A stretch of DNA of 64,000 bases from Promethearchaeota archaeon (GTDB lineage: Archaea; Asgardarchaeota; Lokiarchaeia; Sigyniarchaeales; SOKP01): NCBI GenBank assembly GCA_019058245.1, contig JAHPZJ010000025.1, positions 28,408-92,407 on the forward strand, read 5' to 3'. Below are positions 37,417-45,599 of the stretch, piece by piece. How positions within the stretch are numbered: position 1 is the stretch's first letter; the number at the start of each line of letters is the position of its first letter. The notes beneath the pieces were generated by a model. The model saw only the letters and a list, made by a program, of their open reading frames with translations. It searched no databases and had not been told where the DNA came from. Both the position numbers and the translations under genes were made by a program.

Positions 37417-38564
37417 AAAAGATATCTTTAACTAAATCGGAAGGAGACACTTATTTTATAAAAAGTAGGGATATACCAAAAGGGTGTAAGTATTGTCTAA
37501 AAGGGAGTAAGGTAGTATTATTTCTAAATGGTATATGTCAAAAACCAGACCATTGTTCTTGGTATTGTCCAATTTCGGAAGAAAGGAGAGATAATAATCA
37601 AACCTATGCAAATGAAATTGAGATTACATCTAAAGAAGAACTAATTAAAGAAATAAATATGATTAATGCTCAAGGAATGAGCATTACTGGCGGGGAAACG
37701 CTTTCAGATTTAAACTTTGAAAGAACAATTGATTATATCAAATATACTAAAAATAAAAAAGGAAAAAAGTTTCACATTCACCTTTATACAAATGGCATTA
37801 ATTTTAGTGAAGAAAAAGCTGAAAAATTATCTATAGCTGGTTTGGATGAAATACGATTTCATCCTTCTAAAGAAGAATGGGCTAATATAGAGAAAGCTCT
37901 AAATAAGCATATGGCAGTTGGAGTAGAAGTACCCGTTATCCCTGAAAATGAGAAATTAAAAGAACTCGAACAATTAATCCTCTATTTAAATACAATTGGA
38001 GTAGATTTTATTAATTTAAATGAATTTGAATATTGTTTTCCAAATAGTGAATCATTAAAAGAACGAGGCTTTCAATTGAAAAAAGGAACAATTGCCACGG
38101 TTGTTGATAGTAAGGAAACGGGACTTAATTTAATAAGAAGCATCGGGTCTAAAGTATCTCTAAAGATGCATTTTTGTACTATAAGAGCAAAAGACTATTT
38201 TCAATTAAAAAACCGATATATTAGAAGAGCCAAAAACATCAGGCTAGCTTATGAAGTAATTAATGAAGAGGGGCTTATAATTTATGGACAAATAGAGGGC
38301 AATCAAAAAGAATTAGATGAATTGTATAAAATTCTATTGAATAAGCTAAAAATTCAAGATAAATTGATTTCGTATAATAGAATTAATATTAAACTTCCCT
38401 TTTATATATCAATTAAAGAAGAATTTTTATCACTTCTAGAAAATTATAACTTAAAAGGTTTTATTGTTGAGATTACACCTTTTAGGCATTTAAAATACCA
38501 ACAAATAACAGAAAAAACCCCTATTAAATTATTTAAAGAAGAGTATGGCTTTGATAGAAGTTAA
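37413..38564 (+). CDS. Radical SAM protein of the COG2108 type, unusual Cys spacing
   Basis: 383 aa, PflA-related. Text such as GITGGE-like SITGGETLSDLNFE, HIHLYTNGINFSEEKAE and AGLDEIRFHPSKEEW identifies the archaeal COG2108 family. The cluster-binding cysteines read CQKPDHCSWYC, that is C-x5-C-x3-C rather than the C-x3-C-x2-C of the superfamily; an upstream CKYCLKGSK pair may bind metal. Reaction unknown. It is translationally coupled to the nucleotidyltransferase upstream, and the GNAT gene overlaps its 3' end by 20 nt. Confidence 0.85.
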   Translation: MKKISLTKSEGDTYFIKSRDIPKGCKYCLKGSKVVLFLNGICQKPDHCSWYCPISEERRDNNQTYANEIEITSKEELIKEINMINAQGMSITGGETLSDLNFERTIDYIKYTKNKKGKKFHIHLYTNGINFSEEKAEKLSIAGLDEIRFHPSKEEWANIEKALNKHMAVGVEVPVIPENEKLKELEQLILYLNTIGVDFINLNEFEYCFPNSESLKERGFQLKKGTIATVVDSKETGLNLIRSIGSKVSLKMHFCTIRAKDYFQLKNRYIRRAKNIRLAYEVINEEGLIIYGQIEGNQKELDELYKILLNKLKIQDKLISYNRINIKLPFYISIKEEFLSLLENYNLKGFIVEITPFRHLKYQQITEKTPIKLFKEEYGFDRS

Positions 38565-39030
38565 AAAGGTTCTTACCAAAGATTTAAACAAAATAACAAC
38601 TCTCGAAAAGAAAATTTTTAAGGAGAATGCATTTTCGAAAGAATTAATTGAGAAATTAATTATGAAAAACTTATTCTTTTTAAAACTGGAAATTTCTAAA
38701 GTAAAGAATAAGATAATTGGTTTTATTATTGCTTTAAAAGATCAAAACAAAAATGTTAGTATTATTAACTTTCTTATTGATCCCAAATTTCAAAATAAGG
38801 GATATGGGTCATACCTTCTACAATATACTATAGAAAAGATAAAAAAATTAAATAATATCAAAAAAATTACCTTAAATGTTCAATTAAGTAATTCCATTGC
38901 TATTTGTCTGTATGAAAAATTCAATTTCAAAAGAAATCCAACAATTTTAGAGAATTATTATCAATCTGGAGAAAGTGCTTATTTAATGGAACTTGAAATT
39001 AACTCTCGATTAACTAAAACTTATAAATAA
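38545..39030 (+). CDS. GNAT acetyltransferase, RimI-like
   Basis: 161 aa. The acetyl-CoA motif is FLIDPKFQNKGYGSYLLQYT, followed by TLNVQLSNSIAICLYEKFNF, typical of RimI/ArdI-like N-acetyltransferases. The C-terminal YYQSGESAYLMELEI matches the family end. It might acetylate protein N-termini, or serve the modification carried out by the two genes upstream, with which it overlaps. Confidence 0.88.
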   Translation: MALIEVKKVLTKDLNKITTLEKKIFKENAFSKELIEKLIMKNLFFLKLEISKVKNKIIGFIIALKDQNKNVSIINFLIDPKFQNKGYGSYLLQYTIEKIKKLNNIKKITLNVQLSNSIAICLYEKFNFKRNPTILENYYQSGESAYLMELEINSRLTKTYK

Positions 39031-39103
39031 ATTCTATTATAATATGTGTAAATATTAAATTAATTATTTTTAATGAATTTAAAATAGAAGGTGTTTATTA
39101 AAA

Positions 39104-39256
39104 TTGGCTCCAGTAGATAAAGAACTTCAAGAAGAAATTAAAAAGGGTGTAACACTTCAAAAAGTTGATGAAGAAGAGTTAAAGAGACGTGAAGAAGAAA
39201 AAAAGAAACGTATGGAAGAGCTAGAAAAAGTTAAAGAAGCTCTAGGAGAAAAATGA
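39104..39256 (+). CDS. 50-aa peptide with WH2-like actin-binding motif
   Basis: Not in the ORF track: TTG start at 39104 with AGGTG about 10 nt upstream, 50 codons, TGA at 39254. The N-terminal sequence KELQEEIKKGVTLQKV matches the WH2 consensus LLxxIxxGxxLKKV used by WASP-family proteins and beta-thymosin relatives to bind actin. The remainder is a charged helix (ELKRREEEKKKRMEELEKVK). Asgard archaea encode actin homologues, so an actin-monomer binder is plausible. The motif is short and chance cannot be excluded. Confidence 0.6.
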   Translation: MAPVDKELQEEIKKGVTLQKVDEEELKRREEEKKKRMEELEKVKEALGEK

Positions 39257-39409
39257 AAAAACAGTATATCTAAAAGAGTTAATTTTTATCTTTTTTATTT
39301 ATTTTATTATTAAAAAATAATTTTTATTATACTAGATTAAATTAAGCTTTTCTTTAATTTTAGATTAGTTTTATTTAATACATAACTTTTTAAGATAAAG
39401 TCTAAAGAT

Positions 39410-40483
39410 TTGAAAATTCTAAATCTTGATCTAAAACTTGGAAAAGTAAAAGTACAGGTTGAAAATCTATACGATTTATGGTCTCTGTATAATATTATTG
39501 ATAAAAATGATGAAGTTAGTGCTTTAACTCAGAGAAGAGTCGTTCTTAGAGAAGGTACCAAGGGTGAACGAAAACGAATGAGATTAAAACTAAAAGTTGA
39601 GGATGTCTCCTTTCATGAATTTTCAAATCGATTGAGAATTAAGGGCAAAATTCTTGAGGGTCCAGACGATTTTGTCAGTTTTGGGTCATATCACACTTTT
39701 AATGTTGAAATACCACAAAAAATAACAATTATTAAGGAATATTGGTTAAATAATGAAATTAATCGACTAAAAGAGACTTCAAAATTTGAATCTAACTTCA
39801 TAATTCTAGTATGCGCAATCGAAACAGGATTAGCAACAATAGCACTTATTACCAATTTCAGTCATAATAGAATTGCTACGATCAGAAAAAACATCCCTGG
39901 TAAAAGATATAAACAGACCTATCGCAATAAGGCGTTAGAGGAGTTTTTTAGTGAAATAAAAAATGTTATGATTGAAAAGACTAAAAATTCAGAAATCGAT
40001 TTAATTATATTGTGTGGACCAGGTAATACTAAAGATAATTTCTTACAATATTTTCAAAAAGATCCAGAGATGACCTTTAAGGGAACAATAGAAACTTGTC
40101 AAGCAAGTTCTGGGACAGAGAGTGCTATTAGAGAGACTTTAAAATCAAATAAATTGGAAAAGTTAAAAAAAAAAATTAAAGTCCTGCAAGAAACAGAAAA
40201 AATTGAAAATATTATGACACAATTTGTAAAGGATGCCGATCTCATAGTTATCGGACTTGAAGAAGTGTCTAAAGCCTCTGAAAAAGGTGCAATTAAACAG
40301 TTAATGATAGCAGACATTTTAATTAGAGGTTCCTCTAAAAAAGATAAATTAAAAATAGAAGAAATTATAAACAATGTTAAAAATAGTGGTGGGGAAATTA
40401 GTATGATGAGCACTGAAAATATAACTGGGGAGCAATTAGTAAACCTAGGTTCTATAATTGGAATTTTACGATATAAACTTTAA
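39410..40483 (+). CDS. pelA: Pelota (Dom34) ribosome-rescue factor
   Basis: 357 aa archaeal Pelota, an eRF1 relative that splits stalled ribosomes with ABCE1. Supporting text: DLWSLYNIIDKNDEVSALTQ and RLKLKVEDVSFHEF (N-terminal Sm-like domain), FILVCAIETGLATIALI (middle domain) and IVIGLEEVSKASEKGAIKQLMIADILIR in the eRF1_3-type C-terminal domain. No GGQ motif, as expected for Pelota. TTG start. Next gene after 8 bp. Confidence 0.95.
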   Translation: MKILNLDLKLGKVKVQVENLYDLWSLYNIIDKNDEVSALTQRRVVLREGTKGERKRMRLKLKVEDVSFHEFSNRLRIKGKILEGPDDFVSFGSYHTFNVEIPQKITIIKEYWLNNEINRLKETSKFESNFIILVCAIETGLATIALITNFSHNRIATIRKNIPGKRYKQTYRNKALEEFFSEIKNVMIEKTKNSEIDLIILCGPGNTKDNFLQYFQKDPEMTFKGTIETCQASSGTESAIRETLKSNKLEKLKKKIKVLQETEKIENIMTQFVKDADLIVIGLEEVSKASEKGAIKQLMIADILIRGSSKKDKLKIEEIINNVKNSGGEISMMSTENITGEQLVNLGSIIGILRYKL

Positions 40484-40491
40484 TAAAAAAA

Positions 40492-41526
40492 ATGACCTCT
40501 GAAATAATTTATGTGAATGAGAAATCAGAAATTCCATTATCTGGTGTAGATTTCATTGGTGTAATTGATAGAGGTACTAATGTTATTGAAGTGAAACCTT
40601 TAACTTTATGCAACTTGAATTGCAAATATTGTTTTGTAAGTGCTGGAGATTATACTACTAATTTTATCGTCGATCCAAACTTTTTACTCAGTAAAATAAA
40701 AGATATTATTAAAATAAAAGGAAATTATAAGATTGAAATTCATTTTGCTCCATATGGGGAAATTTTGTTATATCCAGGATTAATTGATTTAATAAAAGAA
40801 TTATGGAATATCGAAGGAGTAGAAGTAATCTCTCTGCAGACCAATGGATTATTACTTAATGAAGAAATAATAAAAAAATTAGAAAAATATAAAGTAACAA
40901 GAATTAATATTAGTTTAAATTCACTAAATCAAAAAAAAGCTATGTTTTTAAGTAATTGTGAGAAGTATAACGTAAAGAGCCTCTTAAAGAGCATCTTATT
41001 GTTACTAAAAACACAAATTGACGTATTGATCGCCCCTGTGTGGTTTCCTGGAGAAAACGATAAGGATATTGAAGATATAATTAAATTTGTTCTAAATCTA
41101 AGAAATAAAGGATTCTCCCAAAAAGAAATTCAAATTGGAATTCAAAAATATTTGATTTATAAGACTGGACGTAGATTAAAAAAAATAAGACCAAAAAGCT
41201 GGGATTATTTTTACAAGCAACTATCTGTAATGGAAAAAAAGTTTGGAATTAAACTAAAATTAGGTCCACGAGATTTCGGAATCCATAAACGGGAAATAGG
41301 TGCCAGTCTGAATATACAGAAAAATGATCATGTCAGATTAAAAATTATTTCTAAAGGTCGATGGAAAAGAGAATTTATTGGGAAATTAAATGATAACTTT
41401 GGTATAAAAGTACTTTTAAATAAACCTATTCTGCACCCTGAACATCTGATTGGTAATTATATTGAAACTAAAATTATTAAAGCCAATTATAAAGATAATA
41501 TTCTAACAGCATCTTTTTCAATATAA
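40492..41526 (+). CDS. Radical SAM protein with C-terminal TRAM-like domain (COG2100-like)
   Basis: 344 aa. Canonical radical SAM cluster CNLNCKYC at about residues 42-49 (CxxxCxxC), preceded by GVIDRGTNVIEVKPLTL. The C-terminal 70 residues (NDHVRLKIISKGRWKREFIGK onward) look like a TRAM RNA-binding domain. This pairing suggests an RNA-modifying enzyme. Specific product unknown. It follows pelA by 8 bp, so the two are likely co-transcribed. Confidence 0.85.
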   Translation: MTSEIIYVNEKSEIPLSGVDFIGVIDRGTNVIEVKPLTLCNLNCKYCFVSAGDYTTNFIVDPNFLLSKIKDIIKIKGNYKIEIHFAPYGEILLYPGLIDLIKELWNIEGVEVISLQTNGLLLNEEIIKKLEKYKVTRINISLNSLNQKKAMFLSNCEKYNVKSLLKSILLLLKTQIDVLIAPVWFPGENDKDIEDIIKFVLNLRNKGFSQKEIQIGIQKYLIYKTGRRLKKIRPKSWDYFYKQLSVMEKKFGIKLKLGPRDFGIHKREIGASLNIQKNDHVRLKIISKGRWKREFIGKLNDNFGIKVLLNKPILHPEHLIGNYIETKIIKANYKDNILTASFSI

Positions 41527-41618
41527 ACTTAAATAATAAAAATATTATATTAATCAAAATAAGTAAAACATTTTAGAAATTTATAGAAATAGTACATAGT
41601 TTTAGAGTATGAATTAAA

Positions 41619-42242
41619 ATGAGTCCCATAATTACACATGAAGATGAAATTGAGCTTGCAAGGACTGAGAAGGAACTAGTCTCCCAATTTAAAAAATTAG
41701 CTAAAAGGCAGAGCGCACTTATAGATTCCCAAAAAAGATATGCAGAGAACCTAACTCGAACGAATATTACTAGAGATATGGTAAATCGAACTTTTAGAGA
41801 TGTATTAAAACAAATGGAAACTCTTGCTCGAGAACATAGATCCAATATTAAAGATGAAGAGGTAAAGTTATTCAAAGAAATAATCGAAAAAAATGACGAT
41901 TTCATTAAAGCTAATAATACATATCTTAATGCAATTAAAGATATTGCAGCACAAAAGGAGTATTTAGTTCAAAAAAAAGTTGAATTTGCAGATGCTTTGG
42001 ATAGTGTTGCAAGTAGAAGATCTACTGTGATTAGAAAAGCTCTAGATGTTGAAAAGGCGAAAAATAAATTAATCGATGGAGATAAATTAAATATCCTTGA
42101 CCAACAACTGAATGATGTTCAAAGAGAATTTGATAGAGCACGAGATATACTATTAAAAAAAATATATCAGTTCACTGAAGTAAGAGATGAGATTAACGCA
42201 CTATGGATTAAATTAAAAGATACTGTAACAGAATTAAATTAG
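41619..42242 (+). CDS. Helical coiled-coil protein resembling a BAR domain
   Basis: 207 aa, almost wholly alpha-helical, with three long heptad segments at about residues 8-75, 82-140 and 150-205. The order and spacing of conserved basic and hydrophobic positions (YLNAIKDIAAQKEYLVQKKV, EFADALDSVASRRSTVIRKA, KLNILDQQLNDVQREFDRAR) recall BAR domains of the sorting-nexin type, which bend membranes. No membrane helix. Homology is a pattern-level guess. It is followed by the polyproline protein on the same strand. Confidence 0.55.
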   Translation: MSPIITHEDEIELARTEKELVSQFKKLAKRQSALIDSQKRYAENLTRTNITRDMVNRTFRDVLKQMETLAREHRSNIKDEEVKLFKEIIEKNDDFIKANNTYLNAIKDIAAQKEYLVQKKVEFADALDSVASRRSTVIRKALDVEKAKNKLIDGDKLNILDQQLNDVQREFDRARDILLKKIYQFTEVRDEINALWIKLKDTVTELN

Positions 42243-42362
42243 AAAAAAAATCACACTTTTTTTATATTTTTTAAAAAAAACTGAGCTTAAACTTAAATTT
42301 ATTAAATTAAAATCCATTAAATTATTAGTAAAAATAAAAAATATGTAATATAAAGAATTAAA

Positions 42363-42830
42363 ATGTGTGCCGAAGAATTTGCAAGTTTCTTAGATAGCAC
42401 TCGAAAAGCGCCTTTGGAAGAAAAGCTAAATGCATTTGGCGATATCATTGAAAAGATAATGTCAATTGTTCTACGTATACCAGATTTAGTAGATCAATCT
42501 ATTGGTTCTGTAAACGATAAGGTTTCGAATTTACAAAATCAAATAAATTCTTTAAATAACCAAATTACATCTCTACAATCTAGATCAGGAACGGCTCCAG
42601 GAGCACCCGCTCCAGCTACACGTGCTCCAGGTGGTCCATCAGGTAGCCCACCAGGACCTCCACCACCTACACCGGGTGGTCCTCCAGGCGGTCCCCCGGG
42701 TGGTCCTCCAGGTGGCCCCCCAGGTGGTCCCCAAGGTCCTAGTCGTCCAGCTAGTCCAGTTTCGCTTAGAGGGGCTATAATGGGAGAACTAAAACAGTTG
42801 TTTGCTAAGAGAAAAAGTCAATCTGACTAA
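42363..42830 (+). CDS. Coiled-coil plus polyproline protein, WASP/CCDC53-like layout
   Basis: 155 aa. Residues 1-40 are helical, 44-75 form a coiled coil (VNDKVSNLQNQINSLNNQIT), 78-130 are proline/glycine-rich (PPGPPPPTPGG and repeated GGPPGGPP units) and the last 25 residues form an amphipathic basic helix (LRGAIMGELKQLFAKRKSQ). Eukaryotic actin regulators such as CCDC53 and WASP-family proteins share this order, and polyproline binds profilin. Base composition rises sharply in G+C over the repeat because of Gly/Pro codons. Confidence 0.6.
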   Translation: MCAEEFASFLDSTRKAPLEEKLNAFGDIIEKIMSIVLRIPDLVDQSIGSVNDKVSNLQNQINSLNNQITSLQSRSGTAPGAPAPATRAPGGPSGSPPGPPPPTPGGPPGGPPGGPPGGPPGGPQGPSRPASPVSLRGAIMGELKQLFAKRKSQSD

Positions 42831-43024
42831 ATAATATTATCAAACAACAAATATAATTAATCTTTTTTCTAGTTGAAAAACTCTCTTATGATACCTAGTT
42901 TAATTTGAAATTTAATTATAATTAATTTCAACATCAGATTTTCTGAAAAAATTTCAATTAAAATTAAAAATTTTAGAAACCTACCTTACTAAATCCCAAG
43001 TTTAAAGTAAATAGGTTAAGGTAA

Positions 43025-44779
43025 TTGGAACCTTCAAAAGAGTTATCGATAAAAATTGCAAGTGTTAGAGTATGCCATGACTTGCAAAGACAGATACTCG
43101 AAATGACTTCTTTTTTAAGAGTAATGAATAATTTTTATAAAAGAAAAATAGAGCTCCAAAATCGAGTAAAACCATTGATACTAAGAAAGTTTAAAGAAGA
43201 AATAAAAAAGAATAATAATAATGAATATTGGCTTCATTCCTTACCAATTGCCTTAAATATATTGAGTAAAGATTTTTTAAAAAAAGAAGATTCTTTTAAA
43301 TTTCCCGATATCATTATCCTATTTGAATCATGGATGCATTTAGGTATTAAAGCTCTTTATCCTCGAATTGCCCTTCAATTTCAATTTCCCGGATTATTTA
43401 AAGGTGAAAAAGTAAGGAATCTTTTTCAATTTATTTATTCTACTTCTCGTGGCTTCGGTTTTCCCATATATTTTGGGCCAGAATTCTACTCCTATAAGTT
43501 CAAGTTAGCTCGTATTTTAGATCCATTATTAAAATGGAGTTATACTGTTTGCCATCGAGCAAATCAAGCTATTATGCTTGGGAATAAACTTTTAAAATCT
43601 AAAAGACATCATCCAGGTGAATATGAATCAGTTATAATATCCGAATTTACAAATAATATCTTTAAAGGAATTGATACAATTTTACATGGATATTTTAAAA
43701 ATGAAGCAAAAGATTTAGGTAAATTTTCTTCCTTAAACGATGTCCTTTCAAATTCTACTTTTTATTATTCTATTGGAGATCATGCTATTAGAATTGAAAG
43801 AGACAATTCAAATAAAGTTTTATCGGTTCCTCTAATGACTCATGAATTTATTGTAAAAAATTATTCGGTTGATTTCAATTTTTACGTTAAAACACTCTTA
43901 GAAGTAAATAAAGAGTTAATCAAAAAAATAAATCACTATAGAGAACTGAGGAATAATCTTATAAGTAAATTAAAGAAGAAAGAAAAAGTCAAATTATGGA
44001 CGGAACAATCGAAGCATTTTGCGAAAAAAATTGCGAGAATGTCCAGAAAACTCTCAAAAAAATATCCAATTATTGACATTTATAGCCACTATAAAACACT
44101 ATTAGAAAAAATTAGAGAAATCTTATTTACCACACCACTCTATATGCATGTAATTCATTTTCCTGAAGAACGTCAGGATCTTTCTAAAAAATCACCCAAA
44201 AAAAGAGAAGAATTTGATATGCCTAAAAAAGAATCAGGTGATTCAAAAATCTTGACATTCATTAAAAATTATGAACGGACACATAACTTTAATTTTGAGG
44301 AAGTAGAAGTTATAGGTGAACTTGAGAAATTACAAAACATTATTACCAAAATGTGGATAACATTCAAAGATAATCATTTTAGATTTGCTATGAATGAATT
44401 AAATACATTATCTACGTTTAGTATAAATGATAGGAATTATGAAGTTAAAATTAATGAACTTTTGGACAAAATTCTTCCTATTTTAGCTATATATGAGATA
44501 TTTAATAGACCTTTATTTAAATCAGTCTATCCAGAGTTGATACCACAAACCAAAAGACTTGGAACATATTTTGCTCGTTTTTTATCGTCAAAGTATAATC
44601 TTTTTGGTACTAATTTAATGAAAATATTTAATAGACTAGCTTTTCATAACTGGAGTTATCTCATAATTAAGAAAGAAATGAATCGGAGAGAATTTTTTAA
44701 TTATCTTCTGAAATTACCAATCTGGAAATATATTCCTTCAAAATTAAAAACACAAATAATTGAACAAAATAATAATTGA
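43025..44779 (+). CDS. Large helical protein of unknown function (584 aa)
   Basis: 584 aa, rich in predicted helices and basic residues, without membrane helices or recognisable motifs. A possible cofactor or ligand site is not visible. A low-complexity charged linker (LSKKSPKKREEFDMPKKESG) separates a 390-aa N-terminal part from a 170-aa C-terminal part. Start is TTG after GGTTAAGG. It follows the BAR-like and polyproline genes and may act with them; it converges on elf1, 13 bp away. Confidence 0.6.
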   Translation: MEPSKELSIKIASVRVCHDLQRQILEMTSFLRVMNNFYKRKIELQNRVKPLILRKFKEEIKKNNNNEYWLHSLPIALNILSKDFLKKEDSFKFPDIIILFESWMHLGIKALYPRIALQFQFPGLFKGEKVRNLFQFIYSTSRGFGFPIYFGPEFYSYKFKLARILDPLLKWSYTVCHRANQAIMLGNKLLKSKRHHPGEYESVIISEFTNNIFKGIDTILHGYFKNEAKDLGKFSSLNDVLSNSTFYYSIGDHAIRIERDNSNKVLSVPLMTHEFIVKNYSVDFNFYVKTLLEVNKELIKKINHYRELRNNLISKLKKKEKVKLWTEQSKHFAKKIARMSRKLSKKYPIIDIYSHYKTLLEKIREILFTTPLYMHVIHFPEERQDLSKKSPKKREEFDMPKKESGDSKILTFIKNYERTHNFNFEEVEVIGELEKLQNIITKMWITFKDNHFRFAMNELNTLSTFSINDRNYEVKINELLDKILPILAIYEIFNRPLFKSVYPELIPQTKRLGTYFARFLSSKYNLFGTNLMKIFNRLAFHNWSYLIIKKEMNRREFFNYLLKLPIWKYIPSKLKTQIIEQNNN

Positions 44780-44792
44780 AGTTTACTGAGTA

Positions 44793-45402
44793 TTAAAATT
44801 CCAAAAATCCAGGATCATCAAAAATGTCGTCGATTTTACGTTCCTTTTTTATCTTGGTCTCACTTTCAGTAAACAAGGATTCCTCATCTGTACGAACTCC
44901 TCGTTCTAATTCTTCGGTATCTAATTTTAAAACTGTATCCTTTTCCAAACTCTTATATTTTTCGCTTTTTATTTTCCAGTCGTTAACCTCATCTAAATTA
45001 ACATCTTCTTCTTCTAATAGTACAGCAGCTTTAGTTTTACAAAGATCTGATAAAATTGAATAAGCTAATGCTAATTCACCCCATTCGTGATCATCTTTTA
45101 ATTTTTTTATTCTTTTCTCTAATCTTTGCAATTCTTGATCAGCATAATAAACATCAATAAAATCTCCGAATGCATCTACAGGTTCTGAAATAGAATTTAC
45201 TAATACTTCTTTTGTTAATCCACAATTTCCACATTTCACTGTAGCAAAAGCACCTTTCTTCTTTATATCAGTAACCTTAACACTTTTTTCACCGCATTCG
45301 AGGAAAGATCGGAATCCAATCTACTCATTCTGGGCAGGTGAAAATTTTAGGCACTCTCTTTACTCGTTTCGGTGATACTTGTTTACGCTTTCTTCTTCCC
45401 AT
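44793..45402 (-). CDS. elf1: Transcription elongation factor Elf1 homologue, interrupted by a 31-nt insertion
   Basis: The first exon from ATG 45402 reads MGRRKRKQVSPKRVKRVPKIFTCPE, then hits TGA. After a 31-nt segment (45295-45325 or shifted by up to 5 nt) the frame resumes as CGEKSVKVTDIKKKGAFATV and KCGNCGLTKEV. Joined, it gives the Elf1 zinc ribbon FTCPECGEKS...VKCGNCG, followed by EPVDAFGDFIDVYY, diagnostic of the family. Elf1 binds elongating polymerase. The ORF track sees only the distal part from an internal ATG. An approximately 100-aa acidic, helical C-terminal extension is not usual for archaeal Elf1. Spliced length about 192 aa. Confidence 0.85.
45295..45325 (-). other. 31-nt intron-like insertion in elf1
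   Basis: Flanked by the direct repeat GAATG (one copy at each end), so removal leaves one copy and restores the frame exactly. The inserted part contains a 7-bp hairpin AGATTGG-ATT-CCGATCT. Outside it, TTTTCACC and GGTGAAAA in the two exons pair over 8 bp, which could bring the ends together. A canonical bulge-helix-bulge could not be drawn neatly, so a relaxed form would be needed. Confidence 0.7.
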
Positions 45403-45599
45403 TATTATCACTACTAATATCTAAAAAAATAGATCTTTATTCAATTAGAATAAAGATAAGGAAACCTAAAATATTTTTGCTTTTATGTTAGAAGTTTTTA
45501 GGGAATTAGTAAAATTTTTTAGGAATGTTTTATTATTTTATTTACTCTTTTTCACTGAAATGTTTTAGCAGTTTTAATTATAAGGAGTGGATTTTAGGC

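Noticed and set aside
45295-45330. Elf1 insertion explained only as simple +1 or -1 programmed frameshift
   Set aside because: A single-base slip cannot remove 31 nt with in-frame stops; splicing, bypass, insertion or an assembly error are the remaining options.
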